Positions 35,157 to 44,578 of a stretch of 64,000 nt of DNA are shown here, one piece after another. Each line of letters starts with the position of its first letter. The stretch's first letter is position 1. Location: positions 248,001 to 312,000 of the forward strand of contig CAWBFD010000002.1 of the NCBI GenBank assembly GCA_963788115.1, in the 5' to 3' direction. Both the position numbers and the translations under genes were made by a program. The DNA is from CAWBFD01 sp963788115 (lineage in GTDB: Bacteria > Actinomycetota > Thermoleophilia > Solirubrobacterales > 70-9). The notes beneath the pieces were generated by a model. The model saw only the letters and a list, made by a program, of their open reading frames with translations, made no database searches and was not told where the DNA came from.

Positions 35157-35468
35157 CTATTCCGACTCCTCAGCGATCGCGGTAGCGAGCCCAAGGGCCT
35201 GGGCAATCGCGCTGCCGGCGCTTGCCACCCGGGCGCTTCCGACCACCGGAGCGATGCCGATCAGGACGCCTTGGACCTGCTCGACACTCAATCCGACCTC
35301 CGATGCCGCCTCGAGGTTCAGGAGATAGGACGCCGGCGGAGCGCCGGTGGCCGCCAAGGCGGCGATCCGCACGAGCATGAAGGTCTCGGCGTCGAGACCA
35401 GAGCGCTCCAGTACCCCTTCGTTCATCTCCACCAAGGTCTCGAGGACGGGTGCATTCACTTCGGCCAT
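35157..35468 (-). CDS. Carboxymuconolactone decarboxylase-like (AhpD-fold) small protein
   Basis: 103 residues with the all-helical AhpD/CMD fold: ETFMLVRIAALAATGAPPAS, then LNLEAASEVGLSVEQVQG and LIGIAPVVGSARVASA. The CxxC pair used for peroxidase activity in AhpD is absent, so it is not a redox AhpD. Such short Cys-less relatives are common in actinobacteria and of unknown function. Ribosome-binding site GAAAGGAG before ATG 35468. The gene ends 12 bp from the tRNA-Phe fragment and precedes no other minus gene. Confidence 0.8.
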   Translation of the reverse strand: MAEVNAPVLETLVEMNEGVLERSGLDAETFMLVRIAALAATGAPPASYLLNLEAASEVGLSVEQVQGVLIGIAPVVGSARVASAGSAIAQALGLATAIAEESE

Positions 35469-35548
35469 GTGTTGCTCCTTTCAAGCGGACTCGATTGGTG
35501 TGGCGGCCGGATCCCGGTTGGGGGTCGGCCTGCCGCGTCCGGCGTCGC

Positions 35549-35833
35549 TCAGGCGGAACCGAGCAGCTTTGCCTTCTCGCGCTCGAACTCCTCGTCTGAA
35601 AGTACGTTCTGCTCGTGAAGCTGGCCCAACTGCTTGAGCTGCTCCATCGCCTCGGGGGTCAGTCCGCCTGCTGCGGGCTGGACCGCCTGGCCGGGCTCAG
35701 CGGGCGCAGCCTGCTGAGCAGGTGCCGCTTCCTCCTCCTGCTGCACCTTTGCGTCTCTGTGCTTCTTGGCCGCAGCGGCGGCCCCTCCGATAGCGGCGAC
35801 GCGTCGTCTGCGCTGCCGTCTGTCTCGTCCCAT
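35549..35833 (-). CDS. SHOCT domain small protein
   Basis: 94 residues: a very basic N-terminus (MGRDRRQRRRRVAAIGG), an Ala/Gln/Pro-rich linker, and a C-terminal SHOCT domain, MEQLKQLGQLHEQNVLSDEE followed by FEREKAKLLGSA. SHOCT is a short helical-hairpin oligomerisation motif that usually ends proteins of other kinds. ATG 35833 has AAGGAGG at ideal spacing, which decides this start over the longer frame. The upstream region carries two copies of the GGGTGA motif and is shared with the FGE gene. Confidence 0.85.
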   Translation of the reverse strand: MGRDRRQRRRRVAAIGGAAAAAKKHRDAKVQQEEEAAPAQQAAPAEPGQAVQPAAGGLTPEAMEQLKQLGQLHEQNVLSDEEFEREKAKLLGSA

Positions 35834-35924
35834 CTTCACAGCCTCCTTGACTCGATTGCTCCGTTGATCCATCGCGTGACTCGCACAGACTCCATTCAAC
35901 TTGATCATGCGTAGTTGGGCATAG

Positions 35925-35943
35925 CCCCAATCGGGTGAAATCT
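35925..35943 (+). promoter_or_regulatory. GGGTGA motif, copy 1
   Basis: CCCCAATCGGGTGAAATCT, closely matching the elements at 36020-36040 and 43976-43995. It is in the divergent region between the SHOCT and FGE genes. Repetition upstream of several small stress-type genes suggests a common operator or promoter; no factor is known from sequence. Confidence 0.4.
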
Positions 35944-36019
35944 GCCCGCGGCGTGCGAACCCGGCGGAGCTCGTCTTGAGCTCGGCGGCGATAGGTCGCC
36001 ACCGGGGCGTACACAATCG

Positions 36020-36040
36020 CCCCGATCGGGTGATTTCTCC
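36020..36040 (+). promoter_or_regulatory. GGGTGA motif, copy 2
   Basis: CCCCGATCGGGTGATTTCTC, ending 30 bp before the FGE start at 36071 and just before an AGGAGGG ribosome-binding site. A TTGACA hexamer follows at 36044. It is the best match to the minus-strand copy at 22922-22944. Confidence 0.4.
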
Positions 36041-36070
36041 CGATTGACACGGTGGTTCAATAGGAGGGTC

Positions 36071-37022
36071 ATGCGAACTGATGAGAGGCCGCCCTGCTGC
36101 GCTCCGGACGGCGTGCAGCGCGAATCTGCCCAGCCGGCGGTCGCGATTACGACCGCGGTCAAGCCCGGGTCGACCAGTGGCATGGCCTCCATGGCCGGCG
36201 GCGCTTTCCTGATGGGCAGCGACGACCGCTGGGCCTACCGGGCCGACGGCGAGAGCCCGGTTCGACGCGTTTCCGTGAGCCCCTTCTGGATCGACCGTCA
36301 CGCGGTTTCCAACGCCCGCTTTGCCGTGTTCGTCGACGCGACCGGCTACTCGACCGAGGCCGAGCGCTACGGCTGGTCGTTCGTCTTCGCGGGGCTCCTG
36401 CCGGACGATTTCCCACCCACCCAGGGCGTCGCCCAGGCGCCCTGGTGGCGGCGAGTCGAGGGTGCCGACTGGCGCCACCCGGAGGGCCCGCAGTCATCGA
36501 TCGAAGAGCGTGCCGAGCATCCCGCCCTGCACGTCTCCTGGAGGGACGCGAAGGCGTACTGTGCGTGGGCCGGCAAGCGCCTGGCGACCGAGGCCGAGTG
36601 GGAGTTCGCCGCCCGCGGCGGGCTGGAGCGCAGGCCCTTTCCGTGGGGCGACGATCGCGAGCCCGGCGGCGAGCACCGGATGAACGTCTGGCAGGGAACG
36701 TTCCCGAGCGAGAACACGACCGCGGACGGCTTCTACGGCACCTGCCCAGTCCAGGCCTTTCCGCCCAACGGCTACGGCCTCCACAACACGACCGGCAACG
36801 TCTGGGAGTGGACCGCCGACTGGTTTGAGCCTGACATTCCACCAGCGCGACCAAGTGCACGATCCACACGGGCCGGCGGAGGGAACGCACCGAGTCCAGA
36901 AGGGCGGCTCCTACCTCTGTCACCACTCGTACTGTCGCCGCTACCGGGTTGCCGCTCGGCAGGGCTTGACGCCTGACAGCTCGACTGGGAACGTCGGGTT
37001 TCGCTGCGCCCGCGATGCATGA
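36071..37022 (+). CDS. Formylglycine-generating enzyme (apparent +1 frameshift near 36836)
   Basis: About 316 residues after removing one base near 36836, where ADWFEPD continues as FHQRDQVHDPHGPAEGTH. The FGE/SUMF1 fold is clear: GGAFLMGSDD, FWIDRHAVSNARFAVFV, HPALHVSWRDAKAYCAWAGK, RLATEAEWEFAARGG and TGNVWEWTADWF. The copper-binding active-site pair lies in GGSYLCHHSYCRRYRVAAR (Cys codons at 36918 and 36933), and the end NVGFRCARDA is typical. It oxidises the sulfatase Cys to formylglycine using O2. ATG 36071 has AGGAGGG. The arylsulfatase gene follows after 162 bp. Confidence 0.92.
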
Positions 37023-37184
37023 GCCGGCACCCCCTCCGCGATTCAGCGCGAGACCCTCGCGCTGAAGGCGGGCGCGAAGTGCCAATTTCATGCGATCGGG
37101 GTGATGCGCGCCGACCGTGTCCGCTGTTTGATCGGATCAACCTGCCAGGTCGGCCGCCGCGACCGCGAAGGAGTGTGAACGGAG

Positions 37185-39593
37185 ATGACTGCTGACTCGA
37201 TCGACAGGACCCAGCTGCCGATCCGCCGGCCGCCGTTCGCGGGCGTGACCAAGCGGACCCTGGACGGCTCCGAGCCCGATTGGAACCAGGCGGCGCAGGT
37301 TAGGCCGCCGGAGGGCGCCCCCAACGTGTTGCTGGTCCTGATCGACGATGCCGGCTTCGGCAATCCGAGCACGTTCGGCGGCCCGATCGAGACGCGGAAC
37401 TACACCCGAATGGCCGAGGAGGGACTGCGCTACAACCGCTTCCATGTCACTGCCCTCTGCTCTCCGACCCGGGCGGCGCTGCTCACGGGCCGTAATCACC
37501 ACAGCGTCGGGTTCGGCATGGTCGGCGAGTTCTCGGGCCCGTTCCCGGGCTACAACGCGACCATCCCCAGGGATTGCGCCCCCGTTCCGCGGGTGCTGAA
37601 GGAGAACGGCTACACCACGGGCGCGTTCGGCAAGTGGCACCTGACGCCGGACAACCAGACCGGCGCCGCGGGGCCCTTCGACCGCTGGCCGACCGGCCTG
37701 GGATTCGACTACTTCTGGGGTTTCCTCGGTGGCGAGGCCGGCCAATTCGACCCTCTCCTGGCCGAGAATCAGAAGGTGATCGGGGTCCCCGAGGGCAAGG
37801 ACGGCGAGCCGTACTACTTCCCGGACGACATGGCGGAGAAGACGATCGAGTGGCTGCACCGGATCAGGGCCCAGGACTCCGAGCGGCCGTGGTTCGCCTA
37901 CTTCTCGACCGGGTGCAGCCACGCTCCGCACCAAGTCCCCAGGCAGTGGGCCGACAAGTACGCGGGGAAGTTCGACCAGGGCTGGGACGCGATTCGCGAG
38001 GAGACGTTCGGACGCCAGAAGCAGCTCGGGGTGATCCCCGACGACGTGGAGCTTTCGCCCCGCAACGACGCGTTCCCGACCTGGGACTCGCTCGACGAGA
38101 CCCAGAGGCGGCTCTACGCGCGCCAGATGGAGACCTACGCGGGATATTCCGAGAACGCCGACTGGAACGTCGGTCGCGTGCTCGACGCGATCGAGGAGAT
38201 GGGCGAGCTCGACGACACGGTGGTGATCTGGATCTGGGGCGACAACGGCGCCAGCATGGAGGGCACGCTGACCGGGTCGTTCAACGAGATGGCTGTCCTG
38301 AACGGGATCCCGCTCACCCCCGAGCAGCAGATGGGGCTGGTGCTCAAGTATGGGGGGCTCGAGGCGTGGGGCAGCGACCAGATGGGTCCCCATTACGCCG
38401 CCGCATGGGCGTGGGTGGGCAACTGCCCGTTCGATTGGGGCAAGCAGGTCAGCTCGCATCTCGGCGGTACCCGCAATCCGATGGTCGTCCGTTACCCGCG
38501 TGGCGTCGCCGACCCCGGCGCGGTGCGCAGCCACTTCACGCACGTGATCGACGTCGGTCCGACGATCCTCGAGGTCAGCGGAATCCCGCAGCCCGAACAC
38601 GTCGACGGGATCCGGCAGCAGCCGATGCACGGGGCTGCCTTCGCCGACTCGATCGGCGACGGGAATGCGCCAGAGCATCACACCCAGCAGTACTTCGAGA
38701 CGCTCGGGAACCGCGGCATGTACAAGGACGGCTGGTGGCTCGCACAGCGACTGCCGAGGATTCCCTGGAGCCTCGATCCGGAGACGATGAAGAAGTTCGC
38801 GCCAGGCGTCTGGAATCCCGACGACGACCCGGTCGAGCTCTACTACCTGCCCGATGACTTCGCCCAGGCCCGGAACATCGCCGCGGAGAATCCGGACAAG
38901 GTGGAGGAGCTGCGGGCCCTGTTCTGGGAGGAGGCGGAGAAGTACAACGTCCTGCCCCTTCTCGGTGGCCTCACGTCCTTTTACGGCGTCATTCCACCGG
39001 TCCCCAAGCAGTCGAAGTTCACCTATTACGGCGACGTCCAGAACGTCTCCGCGGGCGCGATCCCGCGGATCTACAACCGCTCATACACGATCACCGCCGA
39101 TCTCGTGATCCCCGACGGCGGCGCCGAGGGCGTGATCGTCGCCGAGGCCGACAACATGGGCGGCTACTCGCTCTTCGTACAGGACGGCAAGCTCAAGCAC
39201 ACCTACTCGTTCATGGGCGTGCTGGTCTACACCCAGGAGGCCGAGCGGCCGCTGCCCAGCGGCGAGGTCCAGGTGCAACTCGTCTTCGCCGCCGACGAGG
39301 CGAAGCCGGCGACGGGCGGCGAGGTGACCCTGCTCGTCAACGACGAGCCCGTCGCCAAGGGGCGCATGGAGCACACCGTCCCGCAGCGGTTCAGTGGTTA
39401 CGCCGGTATGGACATCGGTTGCGACAACGGCCTGCCGGTCGACCTCAGCTACGCGGAGCGGTCGCCCTTCGCGTTCACTGGCACGGTGAGGAGGGTGGTC
39501 TTCGACATCAACCCGCACCTCGATGCGGAGGACGAGAACGCGATCCACGAGCATGCGCAGATGTCGGCCGCCGCTCACAGTGTCGCGGCCTGA
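37185..39593 (+). CDS. Type I arylsulfatase
   Basis: 802 residues, cytosolic by sequence (no signal peptide). The N-terminal metal site is VLLVLIDDAGFGNPSTFGG. The formylglycine motif CSPTRAALLTGR has its Cys at residue 92, target of the enzyme encoded upstream. Further active-site parts are TTGAFGKWHLTPDNQ, CSHAPHQVPRQWADKY and WIWGDNGASMEG. The C-terminal 230 residues are a beta-rich domain. It hydrolyses sulfate esters; the closest type is the large Pseudomonas-like arylsulfatase group. ATG 37185 has AAGGAG upstream. A cytosolic sulfatase and its own FGE suggest desulfation of an imported sulfate ester. Confidence 0.93.
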   Translation: MTADSIDRTQLPIRRPPFAGVTKRTLDGSEPDWNQAAQVRPPEGAPNVLLVLIDDAGFGNPSTFGGPIETRNYTRMAEEGLRYNRFHVTALCSPTRAALLTGRNHHSVGFGMVGEFSGPFPGYNATIPRDCAPVPRVLKENGYTTGAFGKWHLTPDNQTGAAGPFDRWPTGLGFDYFWGFLGGEAGQFDPLLAENQKVIGVPEGKDGEPYYFPDDMAEKTIEWLHRIRAQDSERPWFAYFSTGCSHAPHQVPRQWADKYAGKFDQGWDAIREETFGRQKQLGVIPDDVELSPRNDAFPTWDSLDETQRRLYARQMETYAGYSENADWNVGRVLDAIEEMGELDDTVVIWIWGDNGASMEGTLTGSFNEMAVLNGIPLTPEQQMGLVLKYGGLEAWGSDQMGPHYAAAWAWVGNCPFDWGKQVSSHLGGTRNPMVVRYPRGVADPGAVRSHFTHVIDVGPTILEVSGIPQPEHVDGIRQQPMHGAAFADSIGDGNAPEHHTQQYFETLGNRGMYKDGWWLAQRLPRIPWSLDPETMKKFAPGVWNPDDDPVELYYLPDDFAQARNIAAENPDKVEELRALFWEEAEKYNVLPLLGGLTSFYGVIPPVPKQSKFTYYGDVQNVSAGAIPRIYNRSYTITADLVIPDGGAEGVIVAEADNMGGYSLFVQDGKLKHTYSFMGVLVYTQEAERPLPSGEVQVQLVFAADEAKPATGGEVTLLVNDEPVAKGRMEHTVPQRFSGYAGMDIGCDNGLPVDLSYAERSPFAFTGTVRRVVFDINPHLDAEDENAIHEHAQMSAAAHSVAA

Positions 39594-39601
39594 GGAGCAC
39601 C

Positions 39602-40118
39602 ATGGCTGACGAACCGCTCGACGCGCTGGTCGCGGTTTACCTGATCCCCGATCTCGCGCGCCAGGACTTCGACACGCTGGCCGGCCTGATCAAGGACAAG
39701 TCGGTGACGAGCGACGGAATCGTCCTGGTGCGACAAGGATGCCGACGGAGAGGTCGAGGTGCTCGAGACGGGCGACCACATGGCGCGCAGGGGGGCCGGC
39801 GCGCTCGGTGGGGCGGGGTTCGTCGTCGGTCTCTTCTCGCCGCCGCTGCTGGCGGCCACCGCCGGCGGCGCCGCTCTCGGCGCGCTGGCGGGGAAGTTCG
39901 CCAGGCACCGGCTGACGAGCGGGATCGGCGAGAAGCTGGACGACGCGCTGCCGCCGGGTTCGGCCGGGGTGATCGCTGTCTACGACCACGCCGACGCCGA
40001 CCGCGTCGATGCGGCGCTCGCGAACGCGATCCGCAAGTCCACCGCTCAGATCGACAAGGCGAGCGCCAAGGAGCTGAAGGCCGGTCTCGCCGAGGCGCAG
40101 GCAGGGCTCGGGGGCTAG
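39602..40118 (+). CDS. DUF1269 family protein (apparent +1 frameshift near 39731)
   Basis: About 171 residues after removing one base near 39731, where GIVLV continues as DKDADGEVEVLETGDHMARR. The layout is that of DUF1269: an N-terminal ferredoxin-like part (LDALVAVYLIPDLARQDFDT), a Gly/Ala-rich hydrophobic hairpin (GGAGFVVGLFSPPLLAATA), and a second soluble part (LPPGSAGVIAVYDHADADRV). Such proteins are membrane-linked and often stress-induced. ATG 39602 is 8 bp after the sulfatase stop, so it is co-transcribed with it; a flavodoxin-like gene follows 5 bp downstream. Confidence 0.8.
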
Positions 40119-40123
40119 CAAAG

Positions 40124-40804
40124 ATGAGCCCGCAGGCACAACCGAAGGTGTTGTTCGTGTCCTACACGTTCAGCCACAACGCCGGAAGGGTCGTCGACGT
40201 GATGGCCGAGGCCCTGGCGGCGAAGCGCTGCGACGTGACCAAGGCCGCGATCGAGTTCACGGACCGGCGCTACGCGAAGCGTTTCTCCGCGCTCCCGATG
40301 CGACATCCGATGCTCGAGATCGTCGGCATGCTCCCCGCGCAGCTGCGCCGGGCCACCGGAGAGATCCGCGTCCCGTCGGAGGCGCAGGAAGGCGACTACG
40401 ACCTGATCGTCTTCGGTTCGCCCACCTGGTGGCTGACGACGAACATGCCGATTCGCTCGTATCTCGAGTCCCCGGCGGCCAAGGCGATCCTCGATGGCAA
40501 GCCTTTCGCCGCCTTCTCGGTCTCGCGCCGCTACTGGAAGGGCAACGTTCACACGATCAAGCGGCTGGGCGAGGCGGCGGGTGGAAGCTCGGTCGGCGAC
40601 GCGCACTTCGTCTCTTCCGGCAACCAGGTCAAGTCGATGCTCTCGTGGCTCAGCTACATGAAGCACGGCGAGGATCGCGAGCGCGCCTTCGGGCTCAAGA
40701 TCCCGCCGTCCAACCTTCAGCCGGGTTTCGATCGAGAGGCAAGGAGCTTCATCGACGGCGTGGCCGATCAGGTCCTCGGACAGCGCGTCGCGAGCGTCGC
40801 CTGA
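40124..40804 (+). CDS. Flavodoxin-like fold protein (NAD(P)H:quinone oxidoreductase type)
   Basis: 226 residues. The N-terminal strand and phosphate loop region read VLFVSYTFSHNAGRVVDVMA, similar to but not identical with the FMN-binding T/S-x-T/H-G-N-T loop. YDLIVFGSPTWWLTTNMPIR is typical of flavodoxins and MsuE/WrbA-like reductases. The C-terminal 60 residues add helices not found in short flavodoxins. It would carry electrons with FMN, but the cofactor and partner are uncertain. ATG at 40124, 5 bp after the DUF1269 stop; the SDR gene starts 13 bp after its end. Confidence 0.8.
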   Translation: MSPQAQPKVLFVSYTFSHNAGRVVDVMAEALAAKRCDVTKAAIEFTDRRYAKRFSALPMRHPMLEIVGMLPAQLRRATGEIRVPSEAQEGDYDLIVFGSPTWWLTTNMPIRSYLESPAAKAILDGKPFAAFSVSRRYWKGNVHTIKRLGEAAGGSSVGDAHFVSSGNQVKSMLSWLSYMKHGEDRERAFGLKIPPSNLQPGFDREARSFIDGVADQVLGQRVASVA

Positions 40805-40817
40805 GATCGCGAGCCCG

Positions 40818-41711
40818 ATGACGGATGGGCACTCCCCAGAGCGCGGCCCGGTGGTCGTCACCGGCACCTCAACCGGGATCGGCGCCGCGACGGCGATCCA
40901 CCTTCACGAGCAGGGGTTTCGTGTCTTCGCCGGCGTCCGGCGGGAGGCCGACGGTGCGACCCTGCTGGCAGGCACGTCGAACGGACTGACACCGCTGATC
41001 ATCGACGTCACCGACGAGAGGTCGATCTCGGCGGCCGCGGACACCGTGGCAGCCGCCGTCAGCCAGCGCGGTCTGGCCGGACTCGTCAACAACGCCGGCA
41101 TCGTCAAGCCGGGGCCAATCGAGTTTCAACCGCTGGCCGACTTTCGGACGCAGGTCGAGGTGAACCTCATCGGCCAGGTCGCCGTCATCCAGGGGTTCCT
41201 GCCGCTGATCCGACGTGGCCGCGGCCGGATCGTCAACGTCGGGTCGATCGGCGGACTGATGGCGTTGCCGCTTCACGGTGCCTACAGCGCATCGAAGTTC
41301 GGCGTCGAAGGCCTCAGCGATGCCCTGCGACTCGAACTGCGCCAGTGGGACATCCCCGTTTCGCTGGTCGACCCCGGCGCCACCGAGTCCGCGATCTTTG
41401 GCAAGACGCTGGCGCAGATCGACGAGGTCGGGAAGTCGCTCGACGAGGGCGGGCGTCGCCTCTACGACGGACAGTTGGCTGCGGTGCGGCGGTTGGTGGA
41501 GGAAACAGCCGCGGAAGCGGCACCAGCGATCACGGTTGCGGAGGCCATCGCCGACGCGCTGACTTCGAAGAAACCGAAGGCCCGCTATCTCGCCGGCCAC
41601 GGCGCGAAGTCGACGGCGATGCTCGCGCGCATGCTCCCGGACCGCGCGAAGGACCGCGCCGTCGCCCACGAAGTGGACCTCCCTGCGCCTGAGGGGCCCG
41701 CGGATAGTTGA
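40818..41711 (+). CDS. Short-chain dehydrogenase/reductase (SDR)
   Basis: 297 residues, classical SDR. Cofactor motif VTGTSTGIGAATA near residue 15, NNAGIVKPG at about 92, the catalytic Ser in VGSIGGLMAL and YSASKFGVEGLSDALR with Tyr-x-x-x-Lys. Residues after about 200 form a lipid- or steroid-like substrate lid (IDEVGKSLDEGGRRLYDG), as in retinol/17-beta-type SDRs. Last gene of the plus-strand group sulfatase-DUF1269-flavodoxin-SDR; convergent with the next membrane protein gene. The substrate is unknown. Confidence 0.9.
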   Translation: MTDGHSPERGPVVVTGTSTGIGAATAIHLHEQGFRVFAGVRREADGATLLAGTSNGLTPLIIDVTDERSISAAADTVAAAVSQRGLAGLVNNAGIVKPGPIEFQPLADFRTQVEVNLIGQVAVIQGFLPLIRRGRGRIVNVGSIGGLMALPLHGAYSASKFGVEGLSDALRLELRQWDIPVSLVDPGATESAIFGKTLAQIDEVGKSLDEGGRRLYDGQLAAVRRLVEETAAEAAPAITVAEAIADALTSKKPKARYLAGHGAKSTAMLARMLPDRAKDRAVAHEVDLPAPEGPADS

Positions 41712-41748
41712 TTCGCGCCGCGTGGGCCCGGCAACGGCCCGGCGTTGG

Positions 41749-43384
41749 TCAGGAGCTGTTCGGGCGGGCGGGAAACTCCCGCGCCGTCTGCCGGCGCAGG
41801 ACCTCGATGCCCACAACGGCGAGCACCGCCAGCAGCACGATCACCAGGATCTGCCCGAGATTGTCGATCCCGGGGATGAACGCCAGCCAGAGCAGGAACA
41901 GGAGGGCGATCGCCGAGTAGACCGCGATGGGGTTGTCGCGCAGGTAGGGCGCGAGGAAGCGCCGTACGGCGACGGCTGGGCGGCCGGGACCCGCCAGCCA
42001 CCCCCCGCCGACGAACCCCACTCCGATGACGAGCACGAACAGCGCCCGCTCGCGGAGGCCCTCGGAAAGGATGTCCCAGACCGACGCGATCGCCGGCTCG
42101 ACCGTCTCGGAGCTGGCAACCGCGCCCACGACTTCGGTGCCGATCAGGCGCTTCGCCAGCAGCACGAGCAGCGTCGCCGCCAGAATCCCGCCCCCGGCCG
42201 CGATCAGGGCTCGCCGCCGCCACCCCTTGGCCAGGTACAGGGCGGCCACGTACAGCAAGAGCACGAGCAGCGGCAAGACGAAGCCGAGGTTGCGGAGCGC
42301 CCCCACGATGCTCTGAACCCCGTCGAGCTGAGCGGCGTCCATGACCACGAGCTCGCCCGGGTTCTGCACCACCTGGCGCTCGAGCAGGGCAGTGACCCGC
42401 GTCTCTGCCGAGGCGAGCGCGGGGTCGAGCGCGTCGACGTTGGCCTGGCTGGGGTCCTCGAGCACGGCGGCGGTCCGTTGCTTCACCTCGGAGAGCCCGG
42501 CGTCGAGGTCGGACAACCGGCCTTCGAGGTCGGAGAGGCGGCCCTGGAGCTGGGAGGGGACGCTTGCCCGGGCGCCCTTGATCTTCTGCTCGAGGCTCGC
42601 GATCCCGGCCTCGAGCTCGGCGGCGGTCTGCTGGAGCGCCCGGAGATCCGCTTGCAGCTCCGAGCTCAGCTCGCCCCCCTGCAGCTCGGAGAGGGCTGCC
42701 CGCGCCGCCTCGATCTCGGTCTCGGCCGTGGTCAAGCGCTGGCGGAGGTCCTGCGAGACGTCCTGCACGATGCCCCGGATCTGGGAGATCGTCGCCGGGT
42801 CCACCCCCAGACGGGCCGCCAGGTCGGCGACGACGCTCCCGTACTCGAACGTGACCTCGCCACCGGTGGTCGAGACGTACTCGCCCTCGTCCCTGATCAG
42901 GTTGACGAACCGCTGGTGCGCGCGAGCGACGGCGCTCGAGACGAGATCTTGAACCTCGGGAGTCGCGAGCGCCTGCTCGGCGACGTCCGTGGCGAACTGC
43001 CTGACCGCGGCCCCGACGGGAGCCGCGAGCGCCTTCGCGGGGTCCGGCAGGCGCTGCTCGATCTGGCCCTGGACATCGACCGTGGCATAGAGCTGATCGA
43101 CGGCGAAGATGCTGAGCTGCTCGTGCACGTCCTCGTCGGCGAGGATCTCCTCGGTCGTCTCGGTCACCTCGTCCGTGTTGAGCAGCGTGCGCTGAACCCA
43201 GTTGGCGGTCATCGAGAGAACCAGCAGCACCGACGCGAGCACGATCAGCGACCACACCGCCACGCGGTGTCGCCGCTTCGGCTCCGAGCCTTGCGATCCT
43301 TCGGACGCCGCGGCTCCCGGACGGCTCAGGAGCGGGGTCCGGGTCTCGCTCGGGTGGCGGGGAGGTCTCGGGCTGGTCGGGCAT
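41749..43384 (-). CDS. Membrane protein with central coiled coil (probable frameshift near 43310)
   Basis: The readable main frame (41749-43263, 504 residues) has one N-terminal helix (WSLIVLASVLLVLSMTANWV), a periplasmic helical region, a coiled coil at about residues 165-270 (ELQADLRALQQTAAELEAGI), and four or five C-terminal helices. A natural-looking start, MPDQPETSPPPERDPDPAPE, lies in another frame at 43384; one extra base between 43300 and 43330 would join them through SEPKRRHRV. No family name is recognised with certainty; it resembles actinobacterial 'integral membrane protein' genes with long extracytoplasmic stalks. Convergent with the SDR gene. Confidence 0.7.
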
Positions 43385-43417
43385 CGCTTCGATGGATCGG
43401 CGCAAACGGCTTGGCCG

Positions 43418-43880
43418 CTAGAACCGGGGGCGCCGCTCCCCGGTCGTCGTGAGCAGGCTGAAGAGCGCCGCCGCGTCCACGCCGAGCAGGAGGATCGCGA
43501 TCAACGCGGAGTGCGAGAGGAACATGATCGCCGCGGCGACGTGCCCGCAGACGGACGCGACACCGACCCAGAGGCCCCAGCGGTGCCCGAGCCAGACCGC
43601 CGGCGCGGCCGCCAGCTGAACCATGCGCGACCACCAGCATCAGCCAGCCCCAGGGGCGCGCGTCGCCGACCAGCCAGCCGGCGGTGGTGATGAAGATCTC
43701 CGACCCCGCGATCACCGAGATCGCGTAGAAGAGGTCCAGGAGGCCGATCACGAGCAGCCAGCTGCCGGCGAAGACGAGCCGCCCAATGCCCGGGAATCGA
43801 GCGGGCTCCGTGTACTCGAAGTTGGTCGGTCGGGAGACGCCGATCACCGTCACAGCCGTCAGGGCGGCGCCCGGATTCAT
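43418..43880 (-). CDS. DUF7144-like four-helix membrane protein (apparent +1 frameshift near 43621)
   Basis: About 153 residues after removing one base near 43621, where WGWLMLVVAH continues as VQLAAAPAVWLGHRWGLWVG. Four hydrophobic helices: LVFAGSWLLVIGLLDLFYAI, a second after RPWGW, then two more. The same layout and spacing are found in the intact divergent gene at 44195, so both are read as DUF7144-type proteins. ATG 43880 has GGGAGG upstream at slightly long spacing. The function is unknown. Confidence 0.75.
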
Positions 43881-44194
43881 GGCCGTGCTTGCCTCCCATT
43901 GAGGATTTGACTTGCCCGCCGGTGGGCGGACTGTGCTGCCCCTGATTCCAGCCGACCCGCGGCGCGCCCGCCTCACCCCGATCGGATGAAATCGCGTCCG
44001 AGAGGGAGGTTTTCGGCGCCTAGGTACCCCAATGGCCGTCGCCCAGCGAGTGCGGCCGCGCCGCTCTGAAATCACCCCATGCAGGTGAAGCATCGGGCCA
44101 CGGCGAAAGCTAAGGTCGTCATAGTCGGCATCTAGCTCGTCGACGAGCGTGCGGTCGCGGAAACACGGGCCGCGTCAAGACAAAGGAGGAACAA
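43881..44194. promoter_or_regulatory. Divergent region between the two DUF7144 genes with GGGTGA-type motif
   Basis: 314 bp without a gene. At 43976-43995 is CCCCGATCGGATGAAATCGC, a one-base variant of the motif at 35925 and 36020. At 44067-44076 there is TGAAATCACC in the opposite sense. The pair suggests co-regulation of the two divergent membrane proteins. Confidence 0.45.
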
Positions 44195-44578
44195 GTGCGA
44201 GGTGCTGGTCGGACTGTGTTCGCCGCAATCGTGCTGTTGATTGTGGGCACGATCAACATCATCTACGGCATCGGTGCGCTGGACGATGCGAATATCTTCG
44301 TCAACGACACGAGGTTCATACTCACCAACCTCAACACCCTGGGCTGGGTCCTGATCGTCCTTGGCGTGATCCAGCTCACCGGAGGCTTTTCGCTGATGGG
44401 CGGTAGCGCCTACGGCCGAGTGATCGGGATCATTGCCGGCAGTCTCGGCGCGATCGGGGCCCTGCTGTCGATCGGCGGCGCATACCCATGGTGGTCGCTC
44501 GGGGTCTTCGCCCTGTGCGTGTACGTGGTCTACGGCATCGTGGTCTACGGCGAGGAGGAGCGAGCCGCAGGCGTCTGA
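44195..44578 (+). CDS. DUF7144-family four-helix membrane protein
   Basis: 127 residues, GTG start behind AAAGGAGG. Four hydrophobic segments: TVFAAIVLLIVGTINIIYGI, LNTLGWVLIVLGVIQLTGGF, GRVIGIIAGSLGAIGALLS and SLGVFALCVYVVYGIVVYG. The early GxxNIIYGI and LGWVLIVLG patterns are typical of this small actinobacterial membrane family. No enzymatic motif is seen. It is divergent from a second member at 43418-43880. Confidence 0.82.
   Translation: MRGAGRTVFAAIVLLIVGTINIIYGIGALDDANIFVNDTRFILTNLNTLGWVLIVLGVIQLTGGFSLMGGSAYGRVIGIIAGSLGAIGALLSIGGAYPWWSLGVFALCVYVVYGIVVYGEEERAAGV

Noticed and set aside
35157..35468. AhpD-type peroxidase
   Set aside because: The fold fits but the catalytic CxxC is absent, so only the broad family name is given.
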